DNA from: Lachnospiraceae bacterium MD329
GTDB taxonomy: Bacteria; Bacillota; Clostridia; UBA1381
NCBI GenBank assembly: GCA_010206265.1
Contig: VIQV01000016.1
Coordinates: forward strand, 39,196 to 103,195
Direction: 5' to 3'
DNA length: 64,000 bases
The notes under the pieces are model-generated. The model ran no database searches and was not told where the DNA came from. It saw only the letters and a program-made list of their open reading frames with translations. Below, piece after piece: positions 1 to 8,368 of the stretch. The position numbers and the translations under genes are program-made. The first letter of the stretch is position 1. Every line of letters starts with the position of its first letter.

Positions 1-14
1 AACACATATGTGTT
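1..14. other. 14-bp perfect palindrome
   Basis: AACACATATGTGTT at the left edge is a perfect inverted repeat ending about 30 bases before the first start codon. It could be an operator or the end of an upstream terminator. The upstream context is outside the window, so no role is assigned. Confidence 0.3.
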
Positions 15-43
15 AAATATATTAAAATTTTGGAGGAGAAAAA

Positions 44-811
44 ATGAAAAAGGGTTTAATGAAAATTGCCGCTTTAAGTGCGGTAGCAGTTATGGCGGCA
101 GCAGCACTTGCAGGCTGCGGCGGTAAGGGTGACAAACTTGTTATGGGTACAAACGCGGCATTTCCGCCGTTTGAGTTCACAACATCTACAGGACTTGTAG
201 GCGAGTTTGACGGTATTGACGTTGCAATTGCAAACAATATTGCAGAAAGTATGGGTAAGACTCTTGAAGTTGCGGATATGGACTTTGACGGACTTATCGC
301 CGCTGTTTCAACAGGTAAGGTTGATATGGTTGCGGCAGGTATGACTGCTACGGACGAGAGAAGACAGAGCGTTGATTTCTCAGATACATATTTTGTTGCG
401 TCACAGGTAATGGTAGTAGGCGCTGATAATGCAGATATTACTAAAGCTGATGATTTAAAGAATGGTAAGAAAGTCGGCGTTGTTCTTGGATATACAGGCG
501 ACGGCATTGTAACAGATACTTTACAGATTGCCGAGGAAAACATTACAAGAGCAAACAGAGGTATTGACATTGTTCAGGACGTAAAGAACGGTAAACTTGA
601 CGCAGTTGTTATCGACTCTGCAACAGGTAAAGCGCTTGCAGAAAAGAACGGTCTTAAGGTTGTTGAGGACGCTGAGGCATTCGAGAGCGAGGAATATGCT
701 ATAGCTGTAAAGAAGGGCAATACAGAACTTCTTGACAAGATTAACGCAACACTTGCAGAAATGAAGGCAAACGGCGAAATTGATGAACTTGCAGTTAAGT
801 ACAACCAGTAA
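44..811 (+). CDS. Amino-acid ABC transporter substrate-binding lipoprotein
   Basis: This is an extracellular solute-binding protein of family 3, which captures polar amino acids and delivers them to an ABC permease. The 255-residue product begins with a lipoprotein signal peptide whose lipobox LAGC places the lipidated cysteine at residue 25. After it comes the family pattern GTNAAFPPFEF and a central FDVAIA-like segment (FDGIDVAIANNIAE), then GFDGLIAA-type text and a YNQ end. The GGAGG ribosome-binding site lies about 8 bases before ATG 44. A terminator follows directly, so the permease and ATPase genes are not downstream; they are either upstream of the window or elsewhere. Specificity (cystine, glutamine, arginine or other) cannot be read from the sequence. 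Family call is firm. Confidence 0.93.
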   Translation: MKKGLMKIAALSAVAVMAAAALAGCGGKGDKLVMGTNAAFPPFEFTTSTGLVGEFDGIDVAIANNIAESMGKTLEVADMDFDGLIAAVSTGKVDMVAAGMTATDERRQSVDFSDTYFVASQVMVVGADNADITKADDLKNGKKVGVVLGYTGDGIVTDTLQIAEENITRANRGIDIVQDVKNGKLDAVVIDSATGKALAEKNGLKVVEDAEAFESEEYAIAVKKGNTELLDKINATLAEMKANGEIDELAVKYNQ

Positions 812-832
812 TTTTGAAATAAATACAGTTGC

Positions 833-860
833 AAAAACGGCATTTTAAAATGCCGTTTTT
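833..860 (+). terminator. Rho-independent terminator
   Basis: AAAAACGGCATTTT is followed at once by its exact reverse complement, so the 28 bases form a perfect palindrome with a T-rich 3' arm. It ends the binding-protein gene 20 bases before the next start codon. Confidence 0.85.
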
Positions 861-879
861 GTTTCTAAGGAGAAGAATA

Positions 880-1578
880 ATGCGTTTAGATAAATATGTT
901 ACCGATTGCGGAATAGCGAGCCGTAAAGATGTGAAAAAGTTGATAAAACAGGGCGCTATAACAGTTGACGGAGAGATTTGCAAAAAGGCAGACGAGCAGG
1001 TAGGAGAAAAAAGCGTTGTTTGCGTAAACGGAGAGGAACTGCACTACAGAAAATATGTATATCTTATGCTTAATAAGCCTGCAGGTTATGTAAGTGCGGT
1101 GGCGGATAAAAAATATCCTGTTGTAACAGATTTGGTGGGTGAAGAATACTCGCATTTTGAAGTGTTTCCTGTTGGCAGGCTGGATATAAACACAGAGGGG
1201 CTGCTGCTTTTGACAAACGACGGTAAGTTCGCACACAGGCTTACTTCACCTAATAAAAATGTGTATAAAAGATATTTTGCAAAACTTGATAACCCAATGG
1301 AGGAAAGTGATATAGAAGCGTTTGCGGCAGGAATGGAATTTAAGGAATTTACCGCAAAATCCGCAAAACTGGAGATTACGGAAAATCCGTATGAGGTGTA
1401 TGTAGAAATTGCGGAGGGAAAGTTCCATCAGGTACGGAGAATGTGCGCGAGAGTGGGTAAAAATGTGCTCTATCTGAAACGTATTGCTATAGGAGAAGTG
1501 CAGTTGGACGCAACTCTGGATTTGGGCGGAGTGCGTGAACTTACTGAAACAGAATTTAAAATTTTAAACGGTGAGTAA
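880..1578 (+). CDS. RsuA-type 16S rRNA pseudouridine synthase
   Basis: A 232-residue rRNA pseudouridine synthase of the RsuA/RluB/E/F family. Residues 1-60 form an S4 RNA-binding domain (RLDKYV...SRKDVKKLIKQG). The catalytic motif GRLDINTEGLLLLTNDG supplies the nucleophilic aspartate. The text LNKPAGYVSA resembles RsuA, the enzyme for 16S position 516, more than the RluB, RluE or RluF branches, but the target is inferred. ATG 880 was chosen over an earlier in-frame codon at 829 because CTAAGGAG lies just upstream of it and because the S4 domain begins there. The gene sits between two terminators and appears monocistronic. Confidence 0.9.
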   Translation: MRLDKYVTDCGIASRKDVKKLIKQGAITVDGEICKKADEQVGEKSVVCVNGEELHYRKYVYLMLNKPAGYVSAVADKKYPVVTDLVGEEYSHFEVFPVGRLDINTEGLLLLTNDGKFAHRLTSPNKNVYKRYFAKLDNPMEESDIEAFAAGMEFKEFTAKSAKLEITENPYEVYVEIAEGKFHQVRRMCARVGKNVLYLKRIAIGEVQLDATLDLGGVRELTETEFKILNGE

Positions 1579-1592
1579 GCTGTGATTTTGTG

Positions 1593-1616
1593 GGACTGCA
1601 AAAGCAGTCCTTTTTT
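1593..1616. terminator. Bidirectional terminator, GGACTGC type
   Basis: Stem GGACTGC, loop AAAA, stem GCAGTCC, then six T. It lies between convergent genes, and the stop of the minus-strand acyltransferase falls in the T tract. The same stem sequence recurs at 30979 and 37972 and, with one change, at 11794. Confidence 0.85.
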
Positions 1617-2655
1617 ATCGGTAACGTTTTCCTAAAAGCGGTACAGACAGCAGAGGAGTTTTTCTTATTACAAATCGTGACAGCACATAAGGAACAAACA
1701 GACCTATTAAAAGAATGATTAACGAGCATATAGCCGTGTGCAGAGGTGTATATACTGTCAAGATTCCCATTAAGCCTGAAACAAGAAACGGTGCGTGCAT
1801 TAGGTATATGTCATATGAATAAGTACCTAAGCGGCTAAAGAAACTTCTCAGGCGGCTTTCTGATAAAATATGAGAAATGAAACAAACGGTCACAATGCCG
1901 CTTACAGACGCAATAATCCTTATAAAATAAATTATACCTTTTAACACACTTTGGGGCATTTGGGTTATATAGAAAAAGCTGTATATGCCGCTCGTTATAA
2001 CAAACAATACCGCTATGCCTGCCAAAGCAGACGGTTTTAATTTACGCTGATTTGAATACATAATACGCGCGAGTGAGAAAAATATCAGGTCGCCTGCGGT
2101 ATAATTCAGTATGCCGAAATAATGAATGTATGCCTTGGATATGTACAGTGCAAGTAAAATCACAAGAAATATTTTTGATTTCAATAAACGCGGAAACAAA
2201 ATGTTTACCACAAATACTAAAAACAGAGAGTATGCAAACCATAAATGCTGGTCAGCGTGGTGATTGTAAAATAATATTTGAAGTACGGCACTTTTGAAAT
2301 CTGTTATATGATAACCGCCGGTATTCAGTACAGCTGCAAACGGGGGGATATGCATTGCTGTAAATATCGCCAGATATGCGAGTACGGAGAATACAACATA
2401 AGGCAGCATTAAATATTTTGTTTTACCAAGTATTATCGTATATTTATTACGATAATATGACAGATTTCTTTCAAATAAAAAGCCTGAAATAAAGAAAAAC
2501 AACGGCATATGAAAGTTATAAATAAAAATCCATAAAAACTCTGCAAGCCTATTGTTTGCGCGTATCTGAGGGATAAGAGTATGTGCGAAAACCACAAAAA
2601 TAATGCCTATTCCCCTTGCAATATCAAGCCAGTCAAGGCGTTTTTCACGTAACAT
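1615..2655 (-). CDS. Membrane acyltransferase, acyltransferase-3 family
   Basis: An integral membrane O-acyltransferase (OafA/YrhL-like family, PF03083-unrelated 'acyl_transf_3' fold) of 346 residues with about ten hydrophobic segments. Members move acetyl or other acyl groups onto cell-surface sugars across the membrane. The family N-terminus is clear: RLDWLDIARGIGIIFVVFAHT, with the conserved R/D...H pair, followed by FHMPLFFFISGF. AAGGGGG lies 8 bases before the ATG. It is transcribed divergently from the polysaccharide operon, from promoters only tens of bases apart, so it probably modifies that polymer. The link to that operon is inference from position. Confidence 0.85.
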   Translation of the reverse strand: MLREKRLDWLDIARGIGIIFVVFAHTLIPQIRANNRLAEFLWIFIYNFHMPLFFFISGFLFERNLSYYRNKYTIILGKTKYLMLPYVVFSVLAYLAIFTAMHIPPFAAVLNTGGYHITDFKSAVLQILFYNHHADQHLWFAYSLFLVFVVNILFPRLLKSKIFLVILLALYISKAYIHYFGILNYTAGDLIFFSLARIMYSNQRKLKPSALAGIAVLFVITSGIYSFFYITQMPQSVLKGIIYFIRIIASVSGIVTVCFISHILSESRLRSFFSRLGTYSYDIYLMHAPFLVSGLMGILTVYTPLHTAICSLIILLIGLFVPYVLSRFVIRKTPLLSVPLLGKRYR

Positions 2656-2685
2656 TTGTAATTCCCCCTTAAACTTCCTGCAATG

Positions 2686-2715
2686 ATTATATAATGACTG
2701 TCATAATATTGTCAA
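2686..2715 (-). promoter_or_regulatory. Sigma-A promoter for the acyltransferase
   Basis: On the minus strand TTGACA (2710-2715), 18-base spacer, TATAAT (2686-2691), pointing to the acyltransferase start at 2655. Both hexamers match consensus exactly. Confidence 0.75.
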
Positions 2716-2725
2716 TAGCGTTTAT

Positions 2726-2754
2726 TTGACTTGAAATACGAATTTTGATATACT
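2726..2754 (+). promoter_or_regulatory. Sigma-A promoter of the exopolysaccharide operon
   Basis: TTGACT (2726-2731), 17-base spacer, TATACT (2749-2754), 44 bases before the first glycosyltransferase start. It is divergent from, and within 11 bases of, the acyltransferase promoter, so one regulator could control both. Confidence 0.75.
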
Positions 2755-2797
2755 GTTGTATAGAAATACACATATTTTAATGCGCGGAGGAGCTCTT

Positions 2798-3988
2798 ATG
2801 CGTATTCTTATTGTAAATAAATATCTGTACCGCCGCGGCGGTGCAGAAACGTATATTCTTAAGCTTGGAGAATATTTGGGCGAAAGCGGAAATGACGTAG
2901 AATATTTCGGAATGGCTGATGAACGCAATGAGGCAGGGAATCGTGTCGGAGCGTACAGCGAAAATATTGACTTTCATTCGCAGTCGCTGAAAAAACTGAC
3001 ATATCCGTTTAAAATAATATACTCGTTTAAAACTGCGTCGGCGCTCAGACGTGTAATAGATGACTTCAAACCTGATGCGGTATTGCTGAATAATTTTAAT
3101 TATCAGCTTACGCCGTCAGTCATATATGAGCTTAAAAAGCATAATATACCTATTGTATATACGGCGCACGATTCTCAGCTTGTATGTCCGAGCCATCGTA
3201 TGAAAAACAGTGCCGTACAGGGATTGTGCCGTGAGTGCGGTGAAGGCAGGTATTACAGGTGTATAAAAAATCGCTGTATACATTCTTCTCGTATAAGGAG
3301 TATTCTCGGCGCGGCGGAGGCATATCTCTACCGCATACTTCATACATACAGGCTGATTGACCGCGTAATATGTCCTTCAAGGTTTATGGAAAAGGAACTA
3401 TTACGAAATACAGACCTTACAGGAAAAACGGTTGTAATGCACAATTTCATTGAAAAGCTTTCACCATCAGAGGCGGAGCGTGAGAATTATGTTCTGTATT
3501 TCGGCAGATACAGCGAGGAAAAGGGTATACGCACGCTTATCAGAGCAGCGCAAAATCTTCCTTCAATACAGTTTGTATTTGCCGGCGGCGGTGACCTTGA
3601 AGAAGAAATCAATGGTGTAGATAATATAAGAAATTTAGGGTTCCTTACAGGCAAAGAGCTTCAGGAAGTAATAGAAAAGGCGGCATTTTCGGTGCTTCCA
3701 GCTGAGTGGGCTGAGAATTGTCCGTTTACAGTTATGGAGTCGCAGTCGCTTATGACTCCTGTAATAGGAGCCGATATAGGAGGTATTCCCGAATTGATTG
3801 ACAACGGCAGAACAGGACTGTTGTTTGAAAGCGGTAATTCGGACGAACTGACTGAAAAGATTGAATATTTATATAAAAATAGAGAGCTGTGCAGACAAAT
3901 GAGCGCTGAATGCGCGTCTGTATGCTATGATACAATATCTGAATATTCGGAAAGAATATTGAATTTATTTGAAGGGCTGATAAAATGA
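2798..3988 (+). CDS. GT4-family glycosyltransferase
   Basis: A 396-residue GT-B fold glycosyltransferase, expected to add one sugar to a lipid-linked repeat unit on the cytoplasmic face. The N-terminal acceptor domain starts MRILIVNKYLYRRGGAETY, with the GGAE motif typical of GT4 enzymes. The C-terminal donor domain has LYFGRYSEEKGI, FAGGGDLEEEI and the nucleotide-sugar EX7E region PAEWAENCPFTVMESQ. A cysteine-rich insertion, CPSHRMKNSAVQGLCRECGEG through CIKNRCIH, occurs after the AHD motif, as in many GT4 members. ATG 2798 follows GGAGG; an in-frame TTG at 2756 has no ribosome-binding site. It is the first gene of the operon and overlaps the next by 4 bases. Confidence 0.9.
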   Translation: MRILIVNKYLYRRGGAETYILKLGEYLGESGNDVEYFGMADERNEAGNRVGAYSENIDFHSQSLKKLTYPFKIIYSFKTASALRRVIDDFKPDAVLLNNFNYQLTPSVIYELKKHNIPIVYTAHDSQLVCPSHRMKNSAVQGLCRECGEGRYYRCIKNRCIHSSRIRSILGAAEAYLYRILHTYRLIDRVICPSRFMEKELLRNTDLTGKTVVMHNFIEKLSPSEAERENYVLYFGRYSEEKGIRTLIRAAQNLPSIQFVFAGGGDLEEEINGVDNIRNLGFLTGKELQEVIEKAAFSVLPAEWAENCPFTVMESQSLMTPVIGADIGGIPELIDNGRTGLLFESGNSDELTEKIEYLYKNRELCRQMSAECASVCYDTISEYSERILNLFEGLIK

Positions 3989-5082
3989 AAATAGCTATGA
4001 TTGGTCATAAGCGTATTCCGTCGCGTGAAGGCGGCGTTGAAGTAGTGGTGCAGTCGCTCGCTATGAGAATGGCAAAAGCGGGACATAGCGTTACTGCATA
4101 TAATCGTCGAGGAAAACACGTTTCAAGCGGTGAAACAGTTAAAATAAAGGAATACGAGGGTGTTAGAATTAAATCTGTACCTACGTTTGAAAGCAGTAAG
4201 CTCAATGCAATTGTTTATTCGGTTATAGCGTCGTTTCTGGCTCTTTTCGGGAAATATGATATAATCCATTTCCACGCCGAGGGGCCTTGTTCTATGCTGT
4301 GGCTGCCGCATTTTTTCGGTATACGCACAATTGCAAGTATACACGGACTCGACTGGCAGCAGTCTAAGTGGCAGGGATTTGCGGTAAAGGTTCTTAAATT
4401 CGGTGAGAAAATGGCGGCTAAGTATGCTGATGAAATAATTGTGCTTTCGGAGGAAACAAGACAGTATTTTCTCGATACATACGGACGGGAAACACGCGTT
4501 TTTCATAATGGTGTAGATATTCAAGACTATAGAGAACCAAATATAATTAAAGATAAGTACGGACTTTTAAAGGACGATTATATATTATTTCTGGGACGGA
4601 TTGTGCCAGTAAAGGGACTTCCGTATTTAATAAGGGCATTTTCAGAGCTTAAAACAGATAAAAAGCTTGTGATAGCAGGGGGAGTAAGTCATTCTGATGA
4701 GTATGCACGTGAAATACGCGATATGGCAACGGACGAACGGATTATTTTTACAGGCTTTGTTGAGGGTGAAGAACTATGGGAGCTGTATTCAAACTGCCGT
4801 CTTTACGTTATGCCGAGCGACCACGAAGGTATGCCGTTAAGTCTTTTAGAGGCAATGTCCTGCGGTGCGGAATGTCTTGTAAGCGATATTCCTGCTATGA
4901 CTAACGTACTTTGTGATTACGGTTATACGTTTAAAAAGGGTAATACTGAGGATTTACGGAAAAAAATGGCTCGGATTCTTGCCTCTGAAAAGCGCGATAC
5001 TTCAAATCAGATAGAATATATATCCAAAAACTACAGCTGGGATACAATAACTGAAATGACATTGGAACTTTATAAGGACTGA
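3985..5082 (+). CDS. GT4-family glycosyltransferase, DUF1972-like N-terminus
   Basis: The second GT-B glycosyltransferase of the operon, 365 residues. The start MKIAMIGHKRIPSREGGVE resembles the DUF1972 group of rhamnosyl/galactosyl-type transferases. The donor domain has LFLGRIVPVKGLPYLIRA and, near residue 270, MPSDHEGMPLSLLEAMSCG, which carries the EX7E pattern. Its ATG overlaps the preceding stop (ATGA), implying translational coupling. Sugar specificity cannot be determined. Family assignment is firm; the role in repeat-unit assembly follows from context. Confidence 0.9.
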   Translation: MKIAMIGHKRIPSREGGVEVVVQSLAMRMAKAGHSVTAYNRRGKHVSSGETVKIKEYEGVRIKSVPTFESSKLNAIVYSVIASFLALFGKYDIIHFHAEGPCSMLWLPHFFGIRTIASIHGLDWQQSKWQGFAVKVLKFGEKMAAKYADEIIVLSEETRQYFLDTYGRETRVFHNGVDIQDYREPNIIKDKYGLLKDDYILFLGRIVPVKGLPYLIRAFSELKTDKKLVIAGGVSHSDEYAREIRDMATDERIIFTGFVEGEELWELYSNCRLYVMPSDHEGMPLSLLEAMSCGAECLVSDIPAMTNVLCDYGYTFKKGNTEDLRKKMARILASEKRDTSNQIEYISKNYSWDTITEMTLELYKD

Positions 5083-5086
5083 TAGT

Positions 5087-5662
5087 ATGAAACAAAAAAT
5101 TTCATTGTACATACGCGCGTTTTTTGCGCTGTGGCATTTGATTACTGTAAAATTGTTTAATCCACGAGGTTTTTTCTCAAAAATTCCGCAGGATATTTCT
5201 TGTACTGCAAAAATATCTGCTTCAAACGGTGGTAAAATATATTTAGACAAACATATTCATATAAAACGTTCCGTATCGGTGGAGGCTGACGGCGGCATTG
5301 TATGTATAGGAGAAGGCACATTTTTAAATAATGGCTGTATGTTGATATCCAAAGAAAATATCACAATAGGAAACAATACTGCTATAGGACCTAATGTGTT
5401 TATTTACGACCACGACCACCATATCGACGGTGTAATACCGATACACGACAGTGGTTTTGTAACTGCGCCTGTGATAATAGGGGATAATGTATGGATTGGC
5501 GCAAATACTGTAATACTGCGCGGAAGTATAATCGGCAATGGCTGTGTAATCGGAGCAGGCAGTGTTATTAAGGGAGAATATCCGCCCGACAGTGTGGTTA
5601 TTCAGAAAAGAGAGGATACTGTTATAAAAAAGCGGAAGAGAGAGGAAGTGTATGCGGATTGA
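5087..5662 (+). CDS. Hexapeptide-repeat O-acetyltransferase
   Basis: A 191-residue left-handed beta-helix acyltransferase of the maltose/galactoside O-acetyltransferase (LbetaH) type. Imperfect hexapeptide repeats run from about residue 75 to 165 (ITIGNNTAIGPNVFI, VIIGDNVWIGANTVIL, IGNGCVIGAGSVIKG). The acidic-histidine segment YDHDHH supplies the usual active-site histidine. It is expected to use acetyl-CoA to decorate a sugar of the nascent polymer. The start lies 5 bases after the previous stop, and the end overlaps the TTG start of the polymerase, so it is embedded in the operon. Confidence 0.88.
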   Translation: MKQKISLYIRAFFALWHLITVKLFNPRGFFSKIPQDISCTAKISASNGGKIYLDKHIHIKRSVSVEADGGIVCIGEGTFLNNGCMLISKENITIGNNTAIGPNVFIYDHDHHIDGVIPIHDSGFVTAPVIIGDNVWIGANTVILRGSIIGNGCVIGAGSVIKGEYPPDSVVIQKREDTVIKKRKREEVYAD

Positions 5663-6951
5663 CAGAAACAGAAGATAAAAAACATATATTTCTGCAGATT
5701 GTGTACATAGTAATACTCGCTGCCTCCGCAATGGGTGATATGCCTGACTTTTCTTTTGCAATGACGCGCGTTATGAAGGCGTTAAGTATACTGATTGTTG
5801 TAATCGGCGCGGTGATTTTGTTCGTGTCGGGAAATCTTGACAGGGTAAAGACAGCAGGACGGTTTGTAGGCGTGTACGCATTTGTGTTGGTTGGAATAAT
5901 CGTTTGGTCTATATTGTTGTGGATAATTAATCTCGAAACTGTTGAGTTTATAATGCGCGGCGCGACAAAGTTTATGTACCAGTTTCTCGTCTTGCTGATA
6001 ATTTTCGCAGGAGCATATATGTTTGGTGAAAGAGCTATATATACGACATTTTACGGGCTTGCGTTGGCAAACACTTCAATGCTTTTGATAAATATGGTTT
6101 CATTTGGTCCGGCAGAGAGTATAAATTCTGTAATTACAATGATTACAGGCGGTCAACAGGCAGGATTTGTTCGGGCAATGGAGGTACACGACATAACCTT
6201 TATATTTGGTTTTTTTGTGATTTATTTTTTATTCTTTGCACAGCATAATAAAGAAAGAGTAATTGACATTCTTATTGCTTTGTTCTATTTTTTCCTCGGC
6301 TGGAAACGTATTGCAATGGCGGCGCTGCCGATAGCTGTGATAATGGCGTTTGTACTCGGACGTATACGCTCGAAATACAGAATATCGCTGATGAAAATAA
6401 TAGCGTGGACGTTTGTTCTGTTTTCGTTTGCCTATGTAACCGCGACGCGTTTCGGCTGGTTTGAAATGATAACAAATCAACTGGGTATTGACACAATGGG
6501 ACGTAATGAGATTTATAAATATATAGAAAATTATTATAATATAAGTCTTGGTTTTATCGGTTACGGCTTTGAGTATACTACGGTCATATTACAGAAAGTG
6601 GTGCAGACAAATCCTGACGCGCATATAGGTGTGTTTGCTCTGCATAATAATATTCTGACGCTGTATATTGAGCTTGGTTTTATTGGTTTCTGGGCTTGGA
6701 TGATTTATACTTGGATATTTCAGCTTAATTGGATGCTTAATCATTGGGGTGAAAAGGTGGCAATGCTGTTTTTCCTGTGTGAACTCTACATATTTATAAC
6801 TTACACAACTGATAACACATTGTATTATTACTATTCAAGTCTTGTTCTGAGGCTTATGCCTATGGGCTATGCGTTTCATAAGCGTACGGAACAGGATATA
6901 AAGCTCTGGCCTTGGGTAAAAGCGCGTGAACCGCTTTTAAAGGGTGATTGA
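5659..6951 (+). CDS. Wzy-like polysaccharide polymerase
   Basis: A 430-residue polytopic membrane protein with roughly ten to twelve hydrophobic stretches and a larger external loop between about residues 265 and 320. This matches the O-antigen ligase/polymerase (Wzy) layout, although these proteins share little sequence. The GXXNGGHN-like segment HIGVFALHNNILTLYIELGFIGFWAW is characteristic of the ligase/polymerase loop that holds the catalytic histidine. It would join undecaprenyl-linked repeat units outside the membrane. The start is TTG, overlapping the preceding TGA, and no ATG offers a better alternative. The call rests on topology, this motif and the operon. Confidence 0.75.
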   Translation: MTETEDKKHIFLQIVYIVILAASAMGDMPDFSFAMTRVMKALSILIVVIGAVILFVSGNLDRVKTAGRFVGVYAFVLVGIIVWSILLWIINLETVEFIMRGATKFMYQFLVLLIIFAGAYMFGERAIYTTFYGLALANTSMLLINMVSFGPAESINSVITMITGGQQAGFVRAMEVHDITFIFGFFVIYFLFFAQHNKERVIDILIALFYFFLGWKRIAMAALPIAVIMAFVLGRIRSKYRISLMKIIAWTFVLFSFAYVTATRFGWFEMITNQLGIDTMGRNEIYKYIENYYNISLGFIGYGFEYTTVILQKVVQTNPDAHIGVFALHNNILTLYIELGFIGFWAWMIYTWIFQLNWMLNHWGEKVAMLFFLCELYIFITYTTDNTLYYYYSSLVLRLMPMGYAFHKRTEQDIKLWPWVKAREPLLKGD

Positions 6952-6997
6952 AAAAGTATATGTTACAATATATAAAAGGTAAAGAAGGGATTTTTTG

Positions 6998-8368
6998 ATG
7001 AATAAGGGGTATAAATGGCTCTCAAAATTCTTCGTTCGAAGTGAAGAAAAATTCTCCGGAGTGGATTTGAGTGAGGCAAACATTTTTAAAAGGATATTGT
7101 TTATCGTATCAAGCAATATTAAATCTATTGTTGTACTGGTGTGCATATTTGCGTTTGTAAGTCTGCTTGTTACATATACGGGCAGTCTTGGCAGGCATAG
7201 TGTTGTGCTGTCGTTAAATTATGAGCAGGCGTCAAAAGGACAAAACCCGAATTTAACGCGTTACAACGTATATGAGCTGAAGTCGGATAAGGTGATGGAG
7301 CGTGTGATTTCATATGCAGGCTTGCAGAATGTAATAACTACCTCAGAACTTGCCGACTGTATTGATATTGCGGAAAACAATACGGGTAAAACAATTGACC
7401 CGCTTGATGAAAATACCTATTATATATCGACAAGCTATACTTTGAGTTACAAACACGACAGGCATATAAAAAATATATCGTCCGAGGATATGATGAATCT
7501 TATCTGTAAGGCGTATAATGATATGTTCCACGAGGAATATGTCGGTGTAAAATCAGTTCTGATGTACGATTTGGGAGATATAAAGGACAAGGAATATATT
7601 GAAATAGCAAAGCTGTTTACAAATAAATCAGACCAAATGTTACGATATATTCAGCAAAGAATAGAGGAAAATTCTACATATCGTTCGGAAATTACAGGTC
7701 AGAGCTTTCAGACTATAAAGCGAATGATTCAGAACGTTCAGGAGTACAGTATTAAGAAATATTATGCGTTTGCTCTTGAAACGGGTCTGTCACGCGACAA
7801 AGCTCTTTATACAGAAACACTTGCCTATAAAAACGATATACTAAGTATCAAATATCAAAAGGATATGATTGATTACAATGTGAGAAAATCAGGCGTTGAG
7901 AATTACGACAGCGCAATGATTGGAACAGTTATGGTGCCTGCGGTTAATGAGCGTATGGAATACTATATGTCGAGAACGAATATCGGAACAGATTATCTTA
8001 CAAAGGACGCAGATTATTTCCTGACGCAGGGAAGTGAAACAAACCGTGAAATAATTGAAAATAATGATATAATGGCAAAGGTTGCCGCGTCGGCAGCAGC
8101 AGACGCTGATTATCAGAAGGCTGAGGAACTTATGCTTTCTGTAGACGAGGAATTAAAGAATGTGGCGGTTATCGCTGATACTACAGATAAAGATTATATC
8201 AAGTATACGACAAAAGATTATCTTACATTTAAAACATATGATAATTCATCAGGAAAGATATTTATTCTTGAGGCGGTTATAGGTTCGGCAGTCGTATTCT
8301 TCATTATATTGTGCGGTCTGTACTATGTAATAGACGGCTATATCAGAAGGAAGGAGGGTTCGCTGTAA
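6998..8368 (+). CDS. Wzz-like chain-length determinant
   Basis: A 456-residue polysaccharide co-polymerase-like protein. The N-terminal membrane segment (about residues 43-64) is followed by a long extracytoplasmic region rich in charged helical sequence. A second membrane segment (about residues 425-448) ends in a short basic tail, YIRRKEGSL. The text LSLNYEQASKGQNPNLTRYNVYELKS matches the Firmicutes Wzz pattern of an NP motif after the first membrane span. No Walker motifs are present, so it is not a fused tyrosine kinase. ATG 6998 has AAAGAAGGG upstream; the preceding TTG is disfavoured. Its stop overlaps the start of the next gene (TAATG). Confidence 0.72.
   Translation: MNKGYKWLSKFFVRSEEKFSGVDLSEANIFKRILFIVSSNIKSIVVLVCIFAFVSLLVTYTGSLGRHSVVLSLNYEQASKGQNPNLTRYNVYELKSDKVMERVISYAGLQNVITTSELADCIDIAENNTGKTIDPLDENTYYISTSYTLSYKHDRHIKNISSEDMMNLICKAYNDMFHEEYVGVKSVLMYDLGDIKDKEYIEIAKLFTNKSDQMLRYIQQRIEENSTYRSEITGQSFQTIKRMIQNVQEYSIKKYYAFALETGLSRDKALYTETLAYKNDILSIKYQKDMIDYNVRKSGVENYDSAMIGTVMVPAVNERMEYYMSRTNIGTDYLTKDADYFLTQGSETNREIIENNDIMAKVAASAAADADYQKAEELMLSVDEELKNVAVIADTTDKDYIKYTTKDYLTFKTYDNSSGKIFILEAVIGSAVVFFIILCGLYYVIDGYIRRKEGSL

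Noticed and set aside
22..570. Long antisense ORF opposite the binding-protein gene
   Set aside because: It mirrors the codon pattern of the plus-strand gene, has no ribosome-binding site and encodes a low-complexity serine/alanine-rich product. Similar long antisense frames opposite eno, ftsL-PBP and mraY regions were rejected for the same reason.
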